Part shown: piece by piece, positions 9,538 to 18,473 of the stretch
Layout: every line of letters begins with the position of its first letter
Numbering within the stretch: the stretch's first letter is position 1
NCBI GenBank assembly: GCA_963709555.1
Contig: CAVPWR010000002.1
Span: 1 to 64,000, forward strand
Direction: 5' to 3'
Source of the DNA: Sulfurisoma sp963709555
Lineage (GTDB): Bacteria > Pseudomonadota > Gammaproteobacteria > Burkholderiales > Rhodocyclaceae
DNA length: 64,000 nt
Notes under the pieces: model-generated
The model's input: the letters and a program-made list of their open reading frames with translations, nothing else
Database searches by the model: none
What the model was told of the DNA's origin: nothing
Translations under genes and position numbers: made by a program

Positions 9538-9717
9538 CTACTTGAGGATGCAATGCTTGGCGTAATCCACGGCCTCATTGGCCGTCCAGTCCGCCTTGGC
9601 CTTCACCTTCATGTTCGAGCACCACCGCTCACTGCCCACCTCGGGTGCACAGGCGGACAGCGTGAGTAGCAGCGCTCCGGACAAGCCGACGCTAAAGAAT
9701 TTGGCAAGCAGGTTCAT
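9538..9717 (-). CDS. DUF3012-type small lipoprotein
   Basis: 59 residues. A short signal peptide ends in LSAC, a lipobox, and the mature part reads APEVGSERWC, then DWTANEAVDYAKHC. This pattern (APEVGSE-WC-M-K, DWT-NEA-DYAKHC) is the hallmark of the DUF3012 family of tiny proteobacterial lipoproteins, whose function is unknown. The two mature cysteines (WC and HC) could form a disulfide. ATG 9717 is chosen because the lipoprotein signal begins there. Confidence 0.75.
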   Translation of the reverse strand: MNLLAKFFSVGLSGALLLTLSACAPEVGSERWCSNMKVKAKADWTANEAVDYAKHCILK

Positions 9718-9827
9718 GGCAGATAGCCTTCGGTTCTCGTAGCGAACTATGATCCTCGAAGCCCAGCGCAATCCAAGACAAATCGTGGTCTGTCCCCGAT
9801 TACCCGATTACCGTCAGCCGGCGCAAT

Positions 9828-9850
9828 CCGTCCGCCAGCGCCGACTGAGC
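9828..9850 (-). repeat. 23-bp dispersed repeat, copy lacking the A-tract
   Basis: The inner 19 bases match the repeat on the minus strand (CCGTCCGCCAGCGCCGACT on plus), but GAGC replaces TTTT. It sits in the 250-bp gap before the HMG-CoA lyase gene's 3' end. Nothing else is recognisable in that gap. Confidence 0.5.
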
Positions 9851-9967
9851 GAAGCGAGTTTGCGGCCGGCCGACTGGCGATCCGAAGCGAGGGAAGCCGC
9901 AGGCCGGCGCACCGGAGAGCGGAGGTGTGGGAAAGAGCCGGCGCGGCGGCCGGCAAAGGCACCGAGC

Positions 9968-10888
9968 CTACGCCGCCAGCGGCGCTGCCTTCTTGGCGAG
10001 CAGCGCCCGTGCCACTTTCGATTGCGGCTCGCGGCCGAGTTCCTTGGATATCCAGGCCGCGGTATCGACCAGCTTGGCGAGATCGAGGCCGCTCTTGACG
10101 CCCAGCCCTTCCAGCAGCCAGACCACGTCTTCGGTGGCGACATTGCCCGAGGCGCCGGCGGCGTAGGGGCAGCCACCGAGACCGCCGATCGACGCGTCGA
10201 ACACCGAGACGCCGAGCTCGAGCGAGGCGTAGATGTTGGCGATGGCCATGCCCCAGGTGTCATGGAAATGGCCGGCGATCTTCTTCAGCGGCATGCGCTT
10301 GGCCACGGCCTCGATCAGCACCTTGGTGGCCTCGGGCGTGCCGGTGCCGATGGTGTCGCCGAGGCTCACCTCGTAGCAGCCCATGTCGAACAGCGCCCAC
10401 GCCACCTCGGCCACGGCGGTCGGCTTGACCTCGCCTTGGTAGGGGCAGCCGAGCACGCAGGAAACGTAGCCGCGCACCTTGATGTCGGCTTCCTTGGCCG
10501 CCGTAACCACCGTGCGGAAACGCTCGAGCGATTCGGCGATGGAGCAGTTGATGTTCTTCTGCGAGAAGGTCTCGGAGGCGGCGCCGAAGACGGCGATCTC
10601 TTTCGCGCCGGCGGCCAGCGCGGCCTCGAAGCCCTTCAGGTCCGGCACCAGCACCGGGTAACCGACACCTTCGCGGCGCTCGATCTTCGCCATGACCTCG
10701 GCGGCGGCGGCCATCTGCGACACCCACTTGGGCGAGACGAAAGCCGTTGCCTCGATGCTGGTGAGGCCGGCGTCGCCGAGGCGGCGGATCAGCTCGACCT
10801 TGGTGGCGGTCGACACGGACTGCTTTTCGTTCTGCAGGCCGTCGCACGGGCCGACTTCGACGATCTTGACTTTGCTGGGGAGGGCCAT
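9968..10888 (-). CDS. mvaB: Hydroxymethylglutaryl-CoA lyase
   Basis: A 306-residue TIM-barrel lyase of the DRE-TIM family, cleaving HMG-CoA to acetyl-CoA and acetoacetate at the end of leucine degradation. Visible signatures: VGPCDGLQNEK near the N-terminus (where related enzymes have P-R-D-G-Q-E), FVSPKWVSQMA, SLGDTIGTGTP, the metal ligands in GHFHDTWG, and the catalytic-cysteine loop GLGGCPYAAGASGNVATED. The start at 10888 (MALPSKVKIVEVGP) fits the family N-terminus. It is a cytosolic enzyme. It diverges from the MBL-phaC operon, and acetoacetate can feed PHA metabolism, which is a functional inference. Confidence 0.93.
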   Translation of the reverse strand: MALPSKVKIVEVGPCDGLQNEKQSVSTATKVELIRRLGDAGLTSIEATAFVSPKWVSQMAAAAEVMAKIERREGVGYPVLVPDLKGFEAALAAGAKEIAVFGAASETFSQKNINCSIAESLERFRTVVTAAKEADIKVRGYVSCVLGCPYQGEVKPTAVAEVAWALFDMGCYEVSLGDTIGTGTPEATKVLIEAVAKRMPLKKIAGHFHDTWGMAIANIYASLELGVSVFDASIGGLGGCPYAAGASGNVATEDVVWLLEGLGVKSGLDLAKLVDTAAWISKELGREPQSKVARALLAKKAAPLAA

Positions 10889-10952
10889 GGGGTTGGGGTT
10901 TGGTTCTTGTTGGATGGGAATTCTACGGGTTCGGCGGCGTCGGCAGTGAAAA

Positions 10953-10968
10953 TTGCTGCACCGCAACA
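10953..10968. promoter_or_regulatory. TGCA-type operator candidate before the MBL-phaC operon
   Basis: TTGCTGCACCGCAACA contains an inverted TTGC-N6-GCAA. A 14/16 match (TTGATGCACCGCAATA) occurs upstream of the porin gene at 61700. TGCA-rich palindromes are bound by PhaR-type PHA regulators, so this is a candidate operator. TAGAAT at 10988-10993 may be the -10. Confidence 0.35.
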
Positions 10969-11037
10969 CGAAGGATTATTTCAGGTGTAGAATAATTCGT
11001 CGATGCCTTAAGGCAACCTTGCGGCGGCGGATCGAAC

Positions 11038-12060
11038 TTGAGCCAGGACATCTCCTATCCCTACGAAGAACTCCCCGCGGCCGGCACCACGACGGCCGTC
11101 GCCCCCGGCGTCGAGTGGCTGCGCATGCCGCTGCCCTTCGCGCTCGACCACATCAATCTGTGGCTGCTGGCCGATGGCGATGGCTGGACCGCCGTGGACA
11201 CCGGCATCGCGCTCGACCCGGTCATGGAGGCCTGGAAGTCGGCGCTGGCGGGACGGCGGCTGACGCGCCAGATCGTCACCCATTTCCATCCCGACCACCT
11301 CGGCCTGGCCGCCTGGCTGGAACGGGAAACCGGCGCGCCGCTGGCCATGACCCTCGGCGAGTACACCGTGGCCCAGCTTGTCGCCCACCAGGTTCCGCCC
11401 TACGACATCGGCTCGATGCTCGATTTCTTCCGCCGGCATGGGCTCGAAGAAGATCGCATGGCCGCCCTGGCCACCCGCGGCAACGCTTACCGTCGCGGCG
11501 TGCCGGCGATTCCCGCCACCTACCGGCGGCTGATGGATGGCGACATTCTCAACATTGGCTCTTGCTCCTGGCGCGTCATCGTCGGCTACGGCCACGCCCC
11601 CGAGCACGCCAGCCTCTACTGCGACGAACTGCACGTGCTGATCTCGGGCGACATGCTGCTGCCGCGCATCTCGACCAACGTCAGCACCTTTTCCTCGAGC
11701 CCCGACTGCGACGCGCTCGCCCTGTTCCTCGCATCGATCACCGCGCTCAAGTCGCTGCCCGAAGATACGCTGGTGCTGCCCTCGCACGGCCGCCCCTTCC
11801 GCGGCCTGCACGCCCGCGTCGACGACCTCGTCGCCCACCACGCGGCGCGCTGCGACGATCTGCTCGGCGCCTGCGGCACGCCGCAGAGCGCGGCCGAACT
11901 GATCCCGGTGCTGTTTCCACGCGAGATCAGCGACGCCCACCAGACCATGTTCGCCATGGGCGAGGCGATCGCGCACCTGACGCATCTGGAACAGGCCGGC
12001 CGCATCAGGCGCGTCACGGAAAATGGCGTCACCCGTTTCATAAAAAACCAATCGGAGTAG
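11038..12060 (+). CDS. MBL-fold metallo-hydrolase with C-terminal winged-helix-like region
   Basis: 340 residues. The metallo-beta-lactamase motif is H82-x-H84-x-D86-H87 (THFHPDH), with later ligands in GYGHAPEH, GDMLLP and LPSHGRPF, so a dinuclear zinc site is expected. The last 80 residues, ending AIAHLTHLEQAGRIRRVTENG, resemble the winged helix of LACTB2-like hydrolases. TTG 11038 is the earliest start that keeps the conserved N-terminus (VEWLRMPLPFALDHINLW). Only 9 nt separate it from phaC, so a thioesterase-like or CoA-ester role linked to PHA is possible but unproven. Confidence 0.8.
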   Translation: MSQDISYPYEELPAAGTTTAVAPGVEWLRMPLPFALDHINLWLLADGDGWTAVDTGIALDPVMEAWKSALAGRRLTRQIVTHFHPDHLGLAAWLERETGAPLAMTLGEYTVAQLVAHQVPPYDIGSMLDFFRRHGLEEDRMAALATRGNAYRRGVPAIPATYRRLMDGDILNIGSCSWRVIVGYGHAPEHASLYCDELHVLISGDMLLPRISTNVSTFSSSPDCDALALFLASITALKSLPEDTLVLPSHGRPFRGLHARVDDLVAHHAARCDDLLGACGTPQSAAELIPVLFPREISDAHQTMFAMGEAIAHLTHLEQAGRIRRVTENGVTRFIKNQSE

Positions 12061-12069
12061 GAGAAGAAG

Positions 12070-13890
12070 ATGTCGTCAGAAACCAAAGCGCAGCACCCGC
12101 CGCTGCCCGATCCCAAGGAAGTCGCCAAGACCTATGCCGAGGTTGCCCAGCGCGCCTCCAAGCTGCTGCACGACCACATCCAGCGCCAGGTCAAGAAGGG
12201 CGTTTCCGCCCCGCAGGACGAGCTGGGCCTGGCCCAGGCCTTCATGGACATGATGGCCAAGATGCTGGCCAACCCCTACAAGCTGGCCCAGGCGCAGATG
12301 AACCTGGTGTGGGACTACTTCTCGCTGTGGCAGCACTCGACCATGCGCTTCATGGGCGTCCACGGCGCGCCCATCGCCGCGCCGGTGCGGGGCGACAACC
12401 GCTTCCGGGGCGAGGCCTGGGAGGAGCATTTCCTTTTCGACTTCATCAAGCAGAGCTACCTGATCACCGCACGCCACATCCACGACTCGGTGAGCACGGT
12501 CGAGGGCCTCGACGACAAGACACAGGGCAAGGTGAATTTCTTCACCCGCCAGTTCATCGATGCGCTGTCGCCGTCAAACTTCGTCATGACCAACCCCGAG
12601 GTTTTCAACGAGACGGTCAAGAGCCACGGCCAGAACCTGATCAAGGGCTTCAACAACCTGCTGCGCGACATCGAGGAAGGCGACGGCCAGCTGCGTGTCA
12701 AGATGACCGACACCACGGCCTTCGAACTCGGCAAGAACGTCGCCACCACGCCGGGCAAGGTGGTATTCCAGAACGAACTGTTCCAGCTGCTGCAATTCAC
12801 CCCGAGCACCAAGCAGCAGTTCAAGCGGCCGCTGCTGATCGTGCCGCCGTGGATCAACAAGTACTACATCCTCGACCTGCGCGAAAAGAATTCCTACATC
12901 AAGTGGGCCACCGACCAGGGGCACAGCGTGTTCTGCATCTCCTGGGTCAACCCCGACGAGAAGCTGGCGCAGAAGGGCTTCGAAGATTACCTGCTCGATG
13001 GCGCGCTGACCGCCATCGAGCAGGTCTGCGAGCAGACCGGAGAGAAAGAGATAAACGCCGTCGGTTACTGCCTCGGCGGCACGCTGCTGGCATCCACCGC
13101 CGCCTACATGACGGCGAAGAAGGACAAGCGCCTGGCCTCGACCACCTATTTCACCACCATGATCGACTTCTCGATTCCCGGCGAGCTCGGGGTGTTCATC
13201 GACGAGCAGCAGGTGTCGAGCCTCGAGAAGAAGATGGAGCTGCGCGGCTACCTCGAAGGTTCCGAGATGGCCGGCACCTTCAACATGATGCGCGCCAACG
13301 ACCTGATCTGGTCCTTCGTGGTGAACAACTACCTGATGGGCAAGGATCCCTTCCCCTTCGACCTGCTGTTCTGGAACTCCGACTCGACGCGCATGCCCTA
13401 CATGATGCACAGCTTCTACCTGCGCAACATGTACATGCACAACCTGCTCAAGGAGCCGGGCGGCGTGACGCTGGACGGCGTGGCGATCGACATCGGCAAG
13501 ATCAAGACCCCGAGCTACTTCATCTCCACCATCGAGGACCACATCGCACCGTGGAAGAGCACCTACCTCGGCGCCCAGCGCTTCAGCGGCCCGGTGCGCT
13601 TCGTCCTCGGCGGCTCCGGCCATATCGCCGGCGTCGTCAATCCGCCGGCGGCCAACAAGTACGGCTACTGGCTCAACGACGCCGCGACCCTGCCCGACAC
13701 GGCCGATGAATTCCTCGCCGGCGCCGCACAGACCGCCGGTTCGTGGTGGACCGACTGGCAGGCCTGGGTCACCGGCATGAACGATGCCAAGGTCGCCGCG
13801 CGCGACCCGGTCAAGGGCAAGCTCGGCGTGATCGAAGATGCGCCGGGGTCCTTCGTCAAGTTCCGCCTCGACGCGCAGAAGAAGAGTTGA
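12070..13890 (+). CDS. phaC: Class I poly(R)-hydroxyalkanoate polymerase (PHA synthase)
   Basis: A 606-residue PHA synthase that polymerises 3-hydroxyacyl-CoA on granule surfaces. The lipase-like box is GYCLGG with catalytic C334; D438 (NSDSTRMP) and H518 (GGSGHIAG) complete the triad. The length fits class I (PhaC alone). The typical N-terminal region (residues 1-200) and VPPWINKYYILDL are present. AGGAGAAGAAG directly precedes ATG 12070. It is the second gene of an operon with the MBL hydrolase and is followed by a hairpin terminator. No phaA or phaB is in the window. Confidence 0.95.
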   Translation: MSSETKAQHPPLPDPKEVAKTYAEVAQRASKLLHDHIQRQVKKGVSAPQDELGLAQAFMDMMAKMLANPYKLAQAQMNLVWDYFSLWQHSTMRFMGVHGAPIAAPVRGDNRFRGEAWEEHFLFDFIKQSYLITARHIHDSVSTVEGLDDKTQGKVNFFTRQFIDALSPSNFVMTNPEVFNETVKSHGQNLIKGFNNLLRDIEEGDGQLRVKMTDTTAFELGKNVATTPGKVVFQNELFQLLQFTPSTKQQFKRPLLIVPPWINKYYILDLREKNSYIKWATDQGHSVFCISWVNPDEKLAQKGFEDYLLDGALTAIEQVCEQTGEKEINAVGYCLGGTLLASTAAYMTAKKDKRLASTTYFTTMIDFSIPGELGVFIDEQQVSSLEKKMELRGYLEGSEMAGTFNMMRANDLIWSFVVNNYLMGKDPFPFDLLFWNSDSTRMPYMMHSFYLRNMYMHNLLKEPGGVTLDGVAIDIGKIKTPSYFISTIEDHIAPWKSTYLGAQRFSGPVRFVLGGSGHIAGVVNPPAANKYGYWLNDAATLPDTADEFLAGAAQTAGSWWTDWQAWVTGMNDAKVAARDPVKGKLGVIEDAPGSFVKFRLDAQKKS

Positions 13891-13915
13891 GCGAATCGCC
13901 TCAAACGGCAGCGAC

Positions 13916-13950
13916 GGGCGCAATCCTCACGGATGCGCCCGTTTTGCTTT
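13916..13950 (+). terminator. Rho-independent terminator after phaC
   Basis: GGGCGCAATCC pairs with GGATGCGCCC across a TCAC loop with one bulged base. It is followed by GTTTTGCTTT, 25 nt after the phaC stop. Confidence 0.65.
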
Positions 13951-13964
13951 CGCCGACGCCCATC

Positions 13965-14406
13965 GTGCCCGTGGTGCCAGTGGTGCTGGACACCAACGTG
14001 CTGCTGTCGCTGTTCGTCTTCGCCGACAGCCGCTACGCGGCGATCCGCGCGGCGCTCGAATCCGGAACCTGGCTGGCGTTGACCGACGCCCGCTGCCTGC
14101 ACGAATTCCGCCGCGTGCTCGCCTATGACATGTTCCATCTCGATGCCGCCGCGCAGGACGCCGCCTACGCGACCTACTTGACACTGGTGCAACAAGTGCC
14201 GCCCCCGGTGCCGGCCGAGCCCGTGGTCCTGCCAATTTGCAAGGATCCCGGACGACCAGAAATTCCTCGAACTCGCGCGCGACGGCGGCGCGCAACTGCT
14301 CGTCAGCTCCGACAAGGCGCTGCTCAAGCTGGCCCGCCGCCGGCGCCTCGCCCACCTTTTCCGCATCCTCACTCCCGACCAGGCAATGGCAGAATTGCTG
14401 TCGTGA
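13965..14406 (+). pseudogene. PIN-domain ribonuclease-like protein (frame-disrupted by one base)
   Basis: PIN-fold protein of the COG1569 putative-toxin type. It opens with VVLDTNVLLSL (first catalytic Asp), then HEFRRVLAYDMF (Glu), and after the break DDQKFLELA and LVSSDKALLKLA (remaining acidic residues). The frame shifts at CCCGGACGAC near 14248; dropping one G restores KDPDDQKFLELA through to TGA 14406. GTG 13965 is a conservative start. TTG 13887, overlapping the phaC stop, is possible, but the phaC terminator then lies inside the gene. No antitoxin gene adjoins, so a toxin role is uncertain. It overlaps the phosphoesterase by 4 nt. Confidence 0.7.
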
Positions 14407-15152
14407 AAACCGCGATCCTGTCGGATGTGCATGCCAACCTCGAAGCGCTGACGGCCTGCATGGCCCATGCGCGGCAACAGGGGGCCGGCCGCTTCGTCTT
14501 CCTCGGCGACCTCGTCGGTTACGGCGCGGACCCGGTCGCCTGCCTCGCCCTGGTCCGCACGGAACTGGTGCGCGGGGGGCTGGCCGTGTGCGGCAACCAC
14601 GACGAGGCTGCGCTGGGCGGGTTGTGCGAGGACCTCAATTTCATCGCGCGGGATTCCACCTACTGGACGCGCACCCAACTCGGCCCGGCGGAGCGCGAGC
14701 TGCTGGCATCGCTGCCGCTGCAGCTGCGCGACGGCGCCGCGCACTACGTCCACGCCAGCGCCTTTGATCCGGCCTCCTGGGAATACATCATCGGCACAGC
14801 GACGGCGCGGCGCTGCCTTGCAGCCAGCGATGCGCCCATCGTCTTCGCCGGCCATGTGCATCAGCCGCTGCTGTACTACACCGCACCGGGTGATATCAGC
14901 GAGATCAAGACATTCGCCGCGACACCCGGCGTCGCCGTGCCGCTGTCGTCGCGGCGACGCTGGCTGGTGCTGGGCGGCTCCGTCGGGCAGCCGCGCGACG
15001 GCAACCCGGCCGCCGCTTACCAGCTGTTCGACGAGGCGGAGCGCAACGTCGCCTGGCATCGCGTGCCCTACGACCATGCGGCCGCCGCGCGCAAGATCAT
15101 TGCTGCCGGGCTGCCTGCTATGCTGGCGCGAAGGCTCGCTTACGGGGAATAG
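14403..15152 (+). CDS. Calcineurin-like metallophosphoesterase
   Basis: 249 residues in the YfcE/MJ0936-like family. The five metal motifs are in order: SDVHAN, FLGDLVGYG, CGNHDEA, and later GHVHQPLL. These bind a dinuclear metal centre that hydrolyses phosphomono- or diesters. GTG 14403 overlaps the preceding TGA (GTGA), which indicates translational coupling. The kinase-USP gene starts on its stop codon, so a phosphatase and a kinase are encoded back to back. Whether this protein removes phosphates added by that kinase is speculation. Confidence 0.85.
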   Translation: MKTAILSDVHANLEALTACMAHARQQGAGRFVFLGDLVGYGADPVACLALVRTELVRGGLAVCGNHDEAALGGLCEDLNFIARDSTYWTRTQLGPAERELLASLPLQLRDGAAHYVHASAFDPASWEYIIGTATARRCLAASDAPIVFAGHVHQPLLYYTAPGDISEIKTFAATPGVAVPLSSRRRWLVLGGSVGQPRDGNPAAAYQLFDEAERNVAWHRVPYDHAAAARKIIAAGLPAMLARRLAYGE

Positions 15153-16648
15153 TGCACCCAATGGATTTCGCCGGACATCGCATCGAGGACAAGATCGCCG
15201 AGGGTGCCATGGCGACGCTGTGGCGCGTGCGCGCGGCCGACGGCACGCTGCACCTGCTCAAGCGTCCCAAGCTCGGCATGGGCAGCCACCCGGCATGCTT
15301 CGCCGGCTTCGAGACCGAGCGCATGATCCTGGCCCGCCTCTCGGGGCCCCACGTGCCCGCCTTCGTCGCTGCCGGCGACGAAAGCGATGACGGCGGCGGC
15401 CCCTGGCTGATCGAGGAATGGGTCGCCGGCCCGTCGCTGGCCGAGGCCGCGCGACGGGCACCGCTGCCGCTCGACGAGTTCGTACGCATCGGCGCGGCGG
15501 TGGCCACGGCGCTGCATGCGCTGCACCGGCAGAACGTGGTGCACCACGACCTCAAGCCGCAGCACATCCTGTTTCGTCCCGCCGCCGGGCCGACCCAAGG
15601 CGGGGAAATCCATGGCATGGAGCCGCACGGCGGCGAACCGCCGTCACCCCCGCCCTGGGGCGGGGGGCGGGGGGCGGGGGGCGAAGAGTATGGCAGCGCC
15701 GTGCTGATCGACTTCGGCCTGGCCGTTCATGGCGAACTGCCGGACCTCGCCGACGACACCGGCGATCGCAGCGGCGGTCCGCTCGGCACGCCCGCCTATA
15801 TCGCGCCCGAGCCGCTGCGCGGCGAGCGCGGCAACCCGAAGAGCGACATCTTCTCGCTCGGCGTCATCCTCTACCTGCTGGCGACCGGGCGGCTGCCCTT
15901 CGGCACGCCGGAGAGCCTGGCCGGCATGCGCCGGCGTCTCTGGCTCGATCCGCCGCGGCCGCGCGCGCTGCGTCCCGAGCTGCCCGAGTGGCTGCAGGAA
16001 ATCGTCATGCGCTGCCTCGCGGTGCTGCCGGAGAACCGCTATGCCACGGCGGCACAGGTGGCCCACGACCTCGCCCACCCCGAGCAGGTGGTGATCACCG
16101 CGCGCGGCCGCGACCTGCAAGGCGGCGGCTGGCGTGCCGCCGCGCGGCGCTGGTGGAAGACGGCAACCGCCGCGCCGCCCGTGCGCGAGCGCGCCGCCGA
16201 CCACCTGGCCAGGGCACCGCACATACTGGTCGCGATCGATACCGAACACGCCGATGCCGCACTCGCCGACGCCATGCGCGAGGCGGTGAGGCGTGCCGCC
16301 AGCGCCGACATTCTGGCGCGCATCAGCTGCGTCACGGTACTGGAGGCCTCGCTCTTCGTCGGCCAGGAAGAGGCCGGAGAAATCGAGCGCGCGCTGCGCA
16401 CGCAACGCCTGATGGCGCTGCACCACTGGGCGCGCGAACTGGTCCTGTCGCCGGAGCGGCTGCGCTTTCACGTGCTCGACGGCGGCGATCCCGCCGGGCC
16501 GCTGATCGACTACGCCCGCGCCCAGCATGCCGACCATATCATCATCGGCGCCCGCGGCAGCTCCGCCCTGCGCCGGCTGCTCGGCAGCGTCTCGGCCCGC
16601 GTGGCGGCCGAGGCACCGTGCAGCGTCAGCGTGATCAGGCCGCGATAG
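15152..16648 (+). CDS. Ser/Thr protein kinase fused to a universal stress protein domain
   Basis: 498 residues. Residues about 1-315 are a Hanks-type kinase: a degenerate glycine loop (IAEGAMATLWRV), a Lys in LLKRPK, the catalytic loop HHDLKPQHIL (HHD for HRD, His where Asn is usual), then DFGLA and GTPAYIAPE. Residues about 350-498 are a UspA domain starting HILVAIDTEH and ending with the nucleotide-binding pattern IIIGARGSSALRRLLGSVS. A Gly/Pro-rich insert of about 35 residues lies between the catalytic loop and DFG, coded by a G-run. GTG 15152 overlaps the previous stop; ATG 15161 is the alternative. It has no membrane segment, so it is cytosolic. Confidence 0.85.
   Translation: MHPMDFAGHRIEDKIAEGAMATLWRVRAADGTLHLLKRPKLGMGSHPACFAGFETERMILARLSGPHVPAFVAAGDESDDGGGPWLIEEWVAGPSLAEAARRAPLPLDEFVRIGAAVATALHALHRQNVVHHDLKPQHILFRPAAGPTQGGEIHGMEPHGGEPPSPPPWGGGRGAGGEEYGSAVLIDFGLAVHGELPDLADDTGDRSGGPLGTPAYIAPEPLRGERGNPKSDIFSLGVILYLLATGRLPFGTPESLAGMRRRLWLDPPRPRALRPELPEWLQEIVMRCLAVLPENRYATAAQVAHDLAHPEQVVITARGRDLQGGGWRAAARRWWKTATAAPPVRERAADHLARAPHILVAIDTEHADAALADAMREAVRRAASADILARISCVTVLEASLFVGQEEAGEIERALRTQRLMALHHWARELVLSPERLRFHVLDGGDPAGPLIDYARAQHADHIIIGARGSSALRRLLGSVSARVAAEAPCSVSVIRPR
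15646..15682 (+). repeat. GC-rich insert with four G-runs inside the kinase gene
   Basis: C-rich DNA is followed by G4-C-G6-C-G6-C-G6 at 15657-15681, a possible G-quadruplex on the plus strand. It codes for the Gly/Pro-rich insert and looks like an intergenic repeat that entered the gene in frame. Compare the C/G-rich hairpins at 24252 and 57048. Confidence 0.5.
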
Positions 16649-16668
16649 AAGCGGCTTCGCGGGCCAGC

Positions 16669-18292
16669 CTAGACGCGGAAACGTCCGATCAACCCCTGCA
16701 TCTGGTGGGCGAGCTGGTCGACCTCGGCGGTCACCTCGCCGACGCGCTTGATGGCGGCGCTGTTGTCTGCGCTCATGGCCGAAACCTGCGCCATCTCGCC
16801 AACGGTACGCTCGCTCGCCGCGAGCTGCGACTGGGTTGCCGCCGCGATGCCGCGCGCCAGGTCGGAGACACGCTCGGCCGAGGTGACGATGGCACCCAGG
16901 GTTTCGCGGGTCTCGTCGCTGAAGCGGACGCTGTCGACCACCTCTTCGTGCACGTTGTGCATTGCCTGCACGGCAGTGACGGCCTTGCCCCGGATGGCCT
17001 CGACGGTCGCGGCGATGTCGCTGGTCGACGTCGCGGTGCGCTCGGCCAGCTTTCGCACCTCGTCGGCGACCACGGCGAAACCGCGGCCCTGTTCGCCGGC
17101 GCGTGCCGCCTCGATGGCGGCATTCAGGGCGAGCAGGTTGGTCTGGTCCGCGATCTCGCGGATCACCTGGGTGATGGCCTGGATGCGCTCGGTCTCGCTC
17201 GACAGGTCGGCCATCACGGTGGCCGACTGATCCACCGTCGAACTCGACGCGACGAATGGCGGCGATCGACTTCTCCATGCGGGCGTTGCCGCTGGCGGCG
17301 ACACCGCGCGACTCGGCGGAAGCCTCGGCCACCTGGGTGGAACTGGCGGCGACGTCCTTGGCCGAAACGGTGGTCTGCTCGATGCCCTCGGCCGCGCGGT
17401 CCATGTACTCGCCGCGGGCGCGGCCGCGCTCGACTACGTCAGCCAGTTCGTTCTTGAGGCGTGCCGCCGCCGAGGTCAGCGTGCCGGCGGAGCCCTGCAC
17501 ACCGCTGATGATCTCGCGCAGGCTGTGCAGCGTGGCATCGAGAGAGCGCGCCATGTCGCCCAGTTCATCGCCGCGCCGCGTGTCCGGCTGGGCGTCGAGT
17601 TGCCCCTCGGCGACGCGCGCCAGCACGGCCCTGATGTCGGCGATGCCGCGCGTCAGCGACGGAATGACCTGCAGCAGCACCAGTGCCAGCACGATGATGC
17701 CGGCGACGTTGGCACCTATCGCGATCATGCTGAGGCGGCGACCCTCGGCCTGGCTGGCCTCGAAGGTGACGTTCATTGAAGCCACGAGTTTCGGGAGAAG
17801 TTCGCCGAGCGGCCGGATGATGCTCTTGTGCACGCGCGGCCACTTTTCGTTGAGGACGGCCAGGACCGCCGCGCGGTCTTCCTTGGCATAGGCGGCGTCG
17901 AGCGCATCGAAGATCGGCGGCAGGCCCTCGATCTCCTTGCCGATCGCCTCGACCGCCTTGCGCTCCTCGGCCGTGCCGCCGTGATAATTGGCCACGAAAT
18001 CGCGCCACAACTTCGGCAACTGCTCGCGGGTTTCCTTAAGGTGCTGCCGCGCGCCATTGGTCGATACGATCTCCAGCGCCACGCCGGCCATGCGGAAACG
18101 CACCTCCTTCAGGGCAGCATCGAGCTCGGTCACTTCGAGCAGCGGCTTCACGGCATGGTCGCGCGCTTCGCCGAAAGCTGCCGAGGCGCGCTGCTGGCCG
18201 TAAACGCCAAGGCCGGCGAGCAGCACCAGCAGTGCAACACTCAGGACGCCGACGAAGATCAGGCGGGAGCGGATGGAAAGGCTGTGCATCAT
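16669..18292 (-). pseudogene. Methyl-accepting chemotaxis protein (frame-disrupted)
   Basis: About 540 residues. It has a first membrane helix (LIFVGVLSVALLVLLAGLGVY), a periplasmic four-helix-bundle sensor, a second helix (IGANVAGIIVLALVLLQVI), HAMP, and the signalling domain with the invariant hairpin tip EIADQTNLLALNAAIEAARAG. The frame breaks near 17254, between KSIAAI and VASSSTVDQSA; one base removed restores it. It converges on the kinase gene and its start faces the rhodanese. GAGG lies 9 nt before ATG 18292. It would signal to CheA/CheW, which are not in the window. The ligand is unknown. Confidence 0.85.
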
Positions 18293-18373
18293 GGACGGCA
18301 TCCTCACTGGGGCGTGGTTCGTTTTGTTTTTTCAGCAAATCATCTAATTAGTACTATTCAACCACCTGAATGA

Positions 18374-18404
18374 TTGACAAGTTCAGCAATTTTCCGATTA
18401 GACT
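18374..18404 (+). promoter_or_regulatory. Candidate sigma-70 promoter for the rhodanese gene
   Basis: TTGACA (18374-18379) and TAGACT (18399-18404) are separated by 19 bp, within an AT-rich stretch that is unusual for this window. The spacing is longer than ideal. Confidence 0.4.
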
Positions 18405-18473
18405 GATAAGAAAACAAGCTGTACCCGATCACTGTATCGGACATTCGCAAACCCACCACGAAGGAGACGAACG

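Noticed and set aside
13743..14402. Phosphoesterase gene starting about 660 bp further upstream
   Set aside because: The frame is open there only because the PIN gene is read up to its break and then in the wrong frame; GTG 14403 fits the family N-terminus.
14920..18307. A long frame reading through the chemoreceptor and antisense to the kinase
   Set aside because: Only the first part codes for the chemoreceptor; the rest is the wrong frame after the break near 17254.
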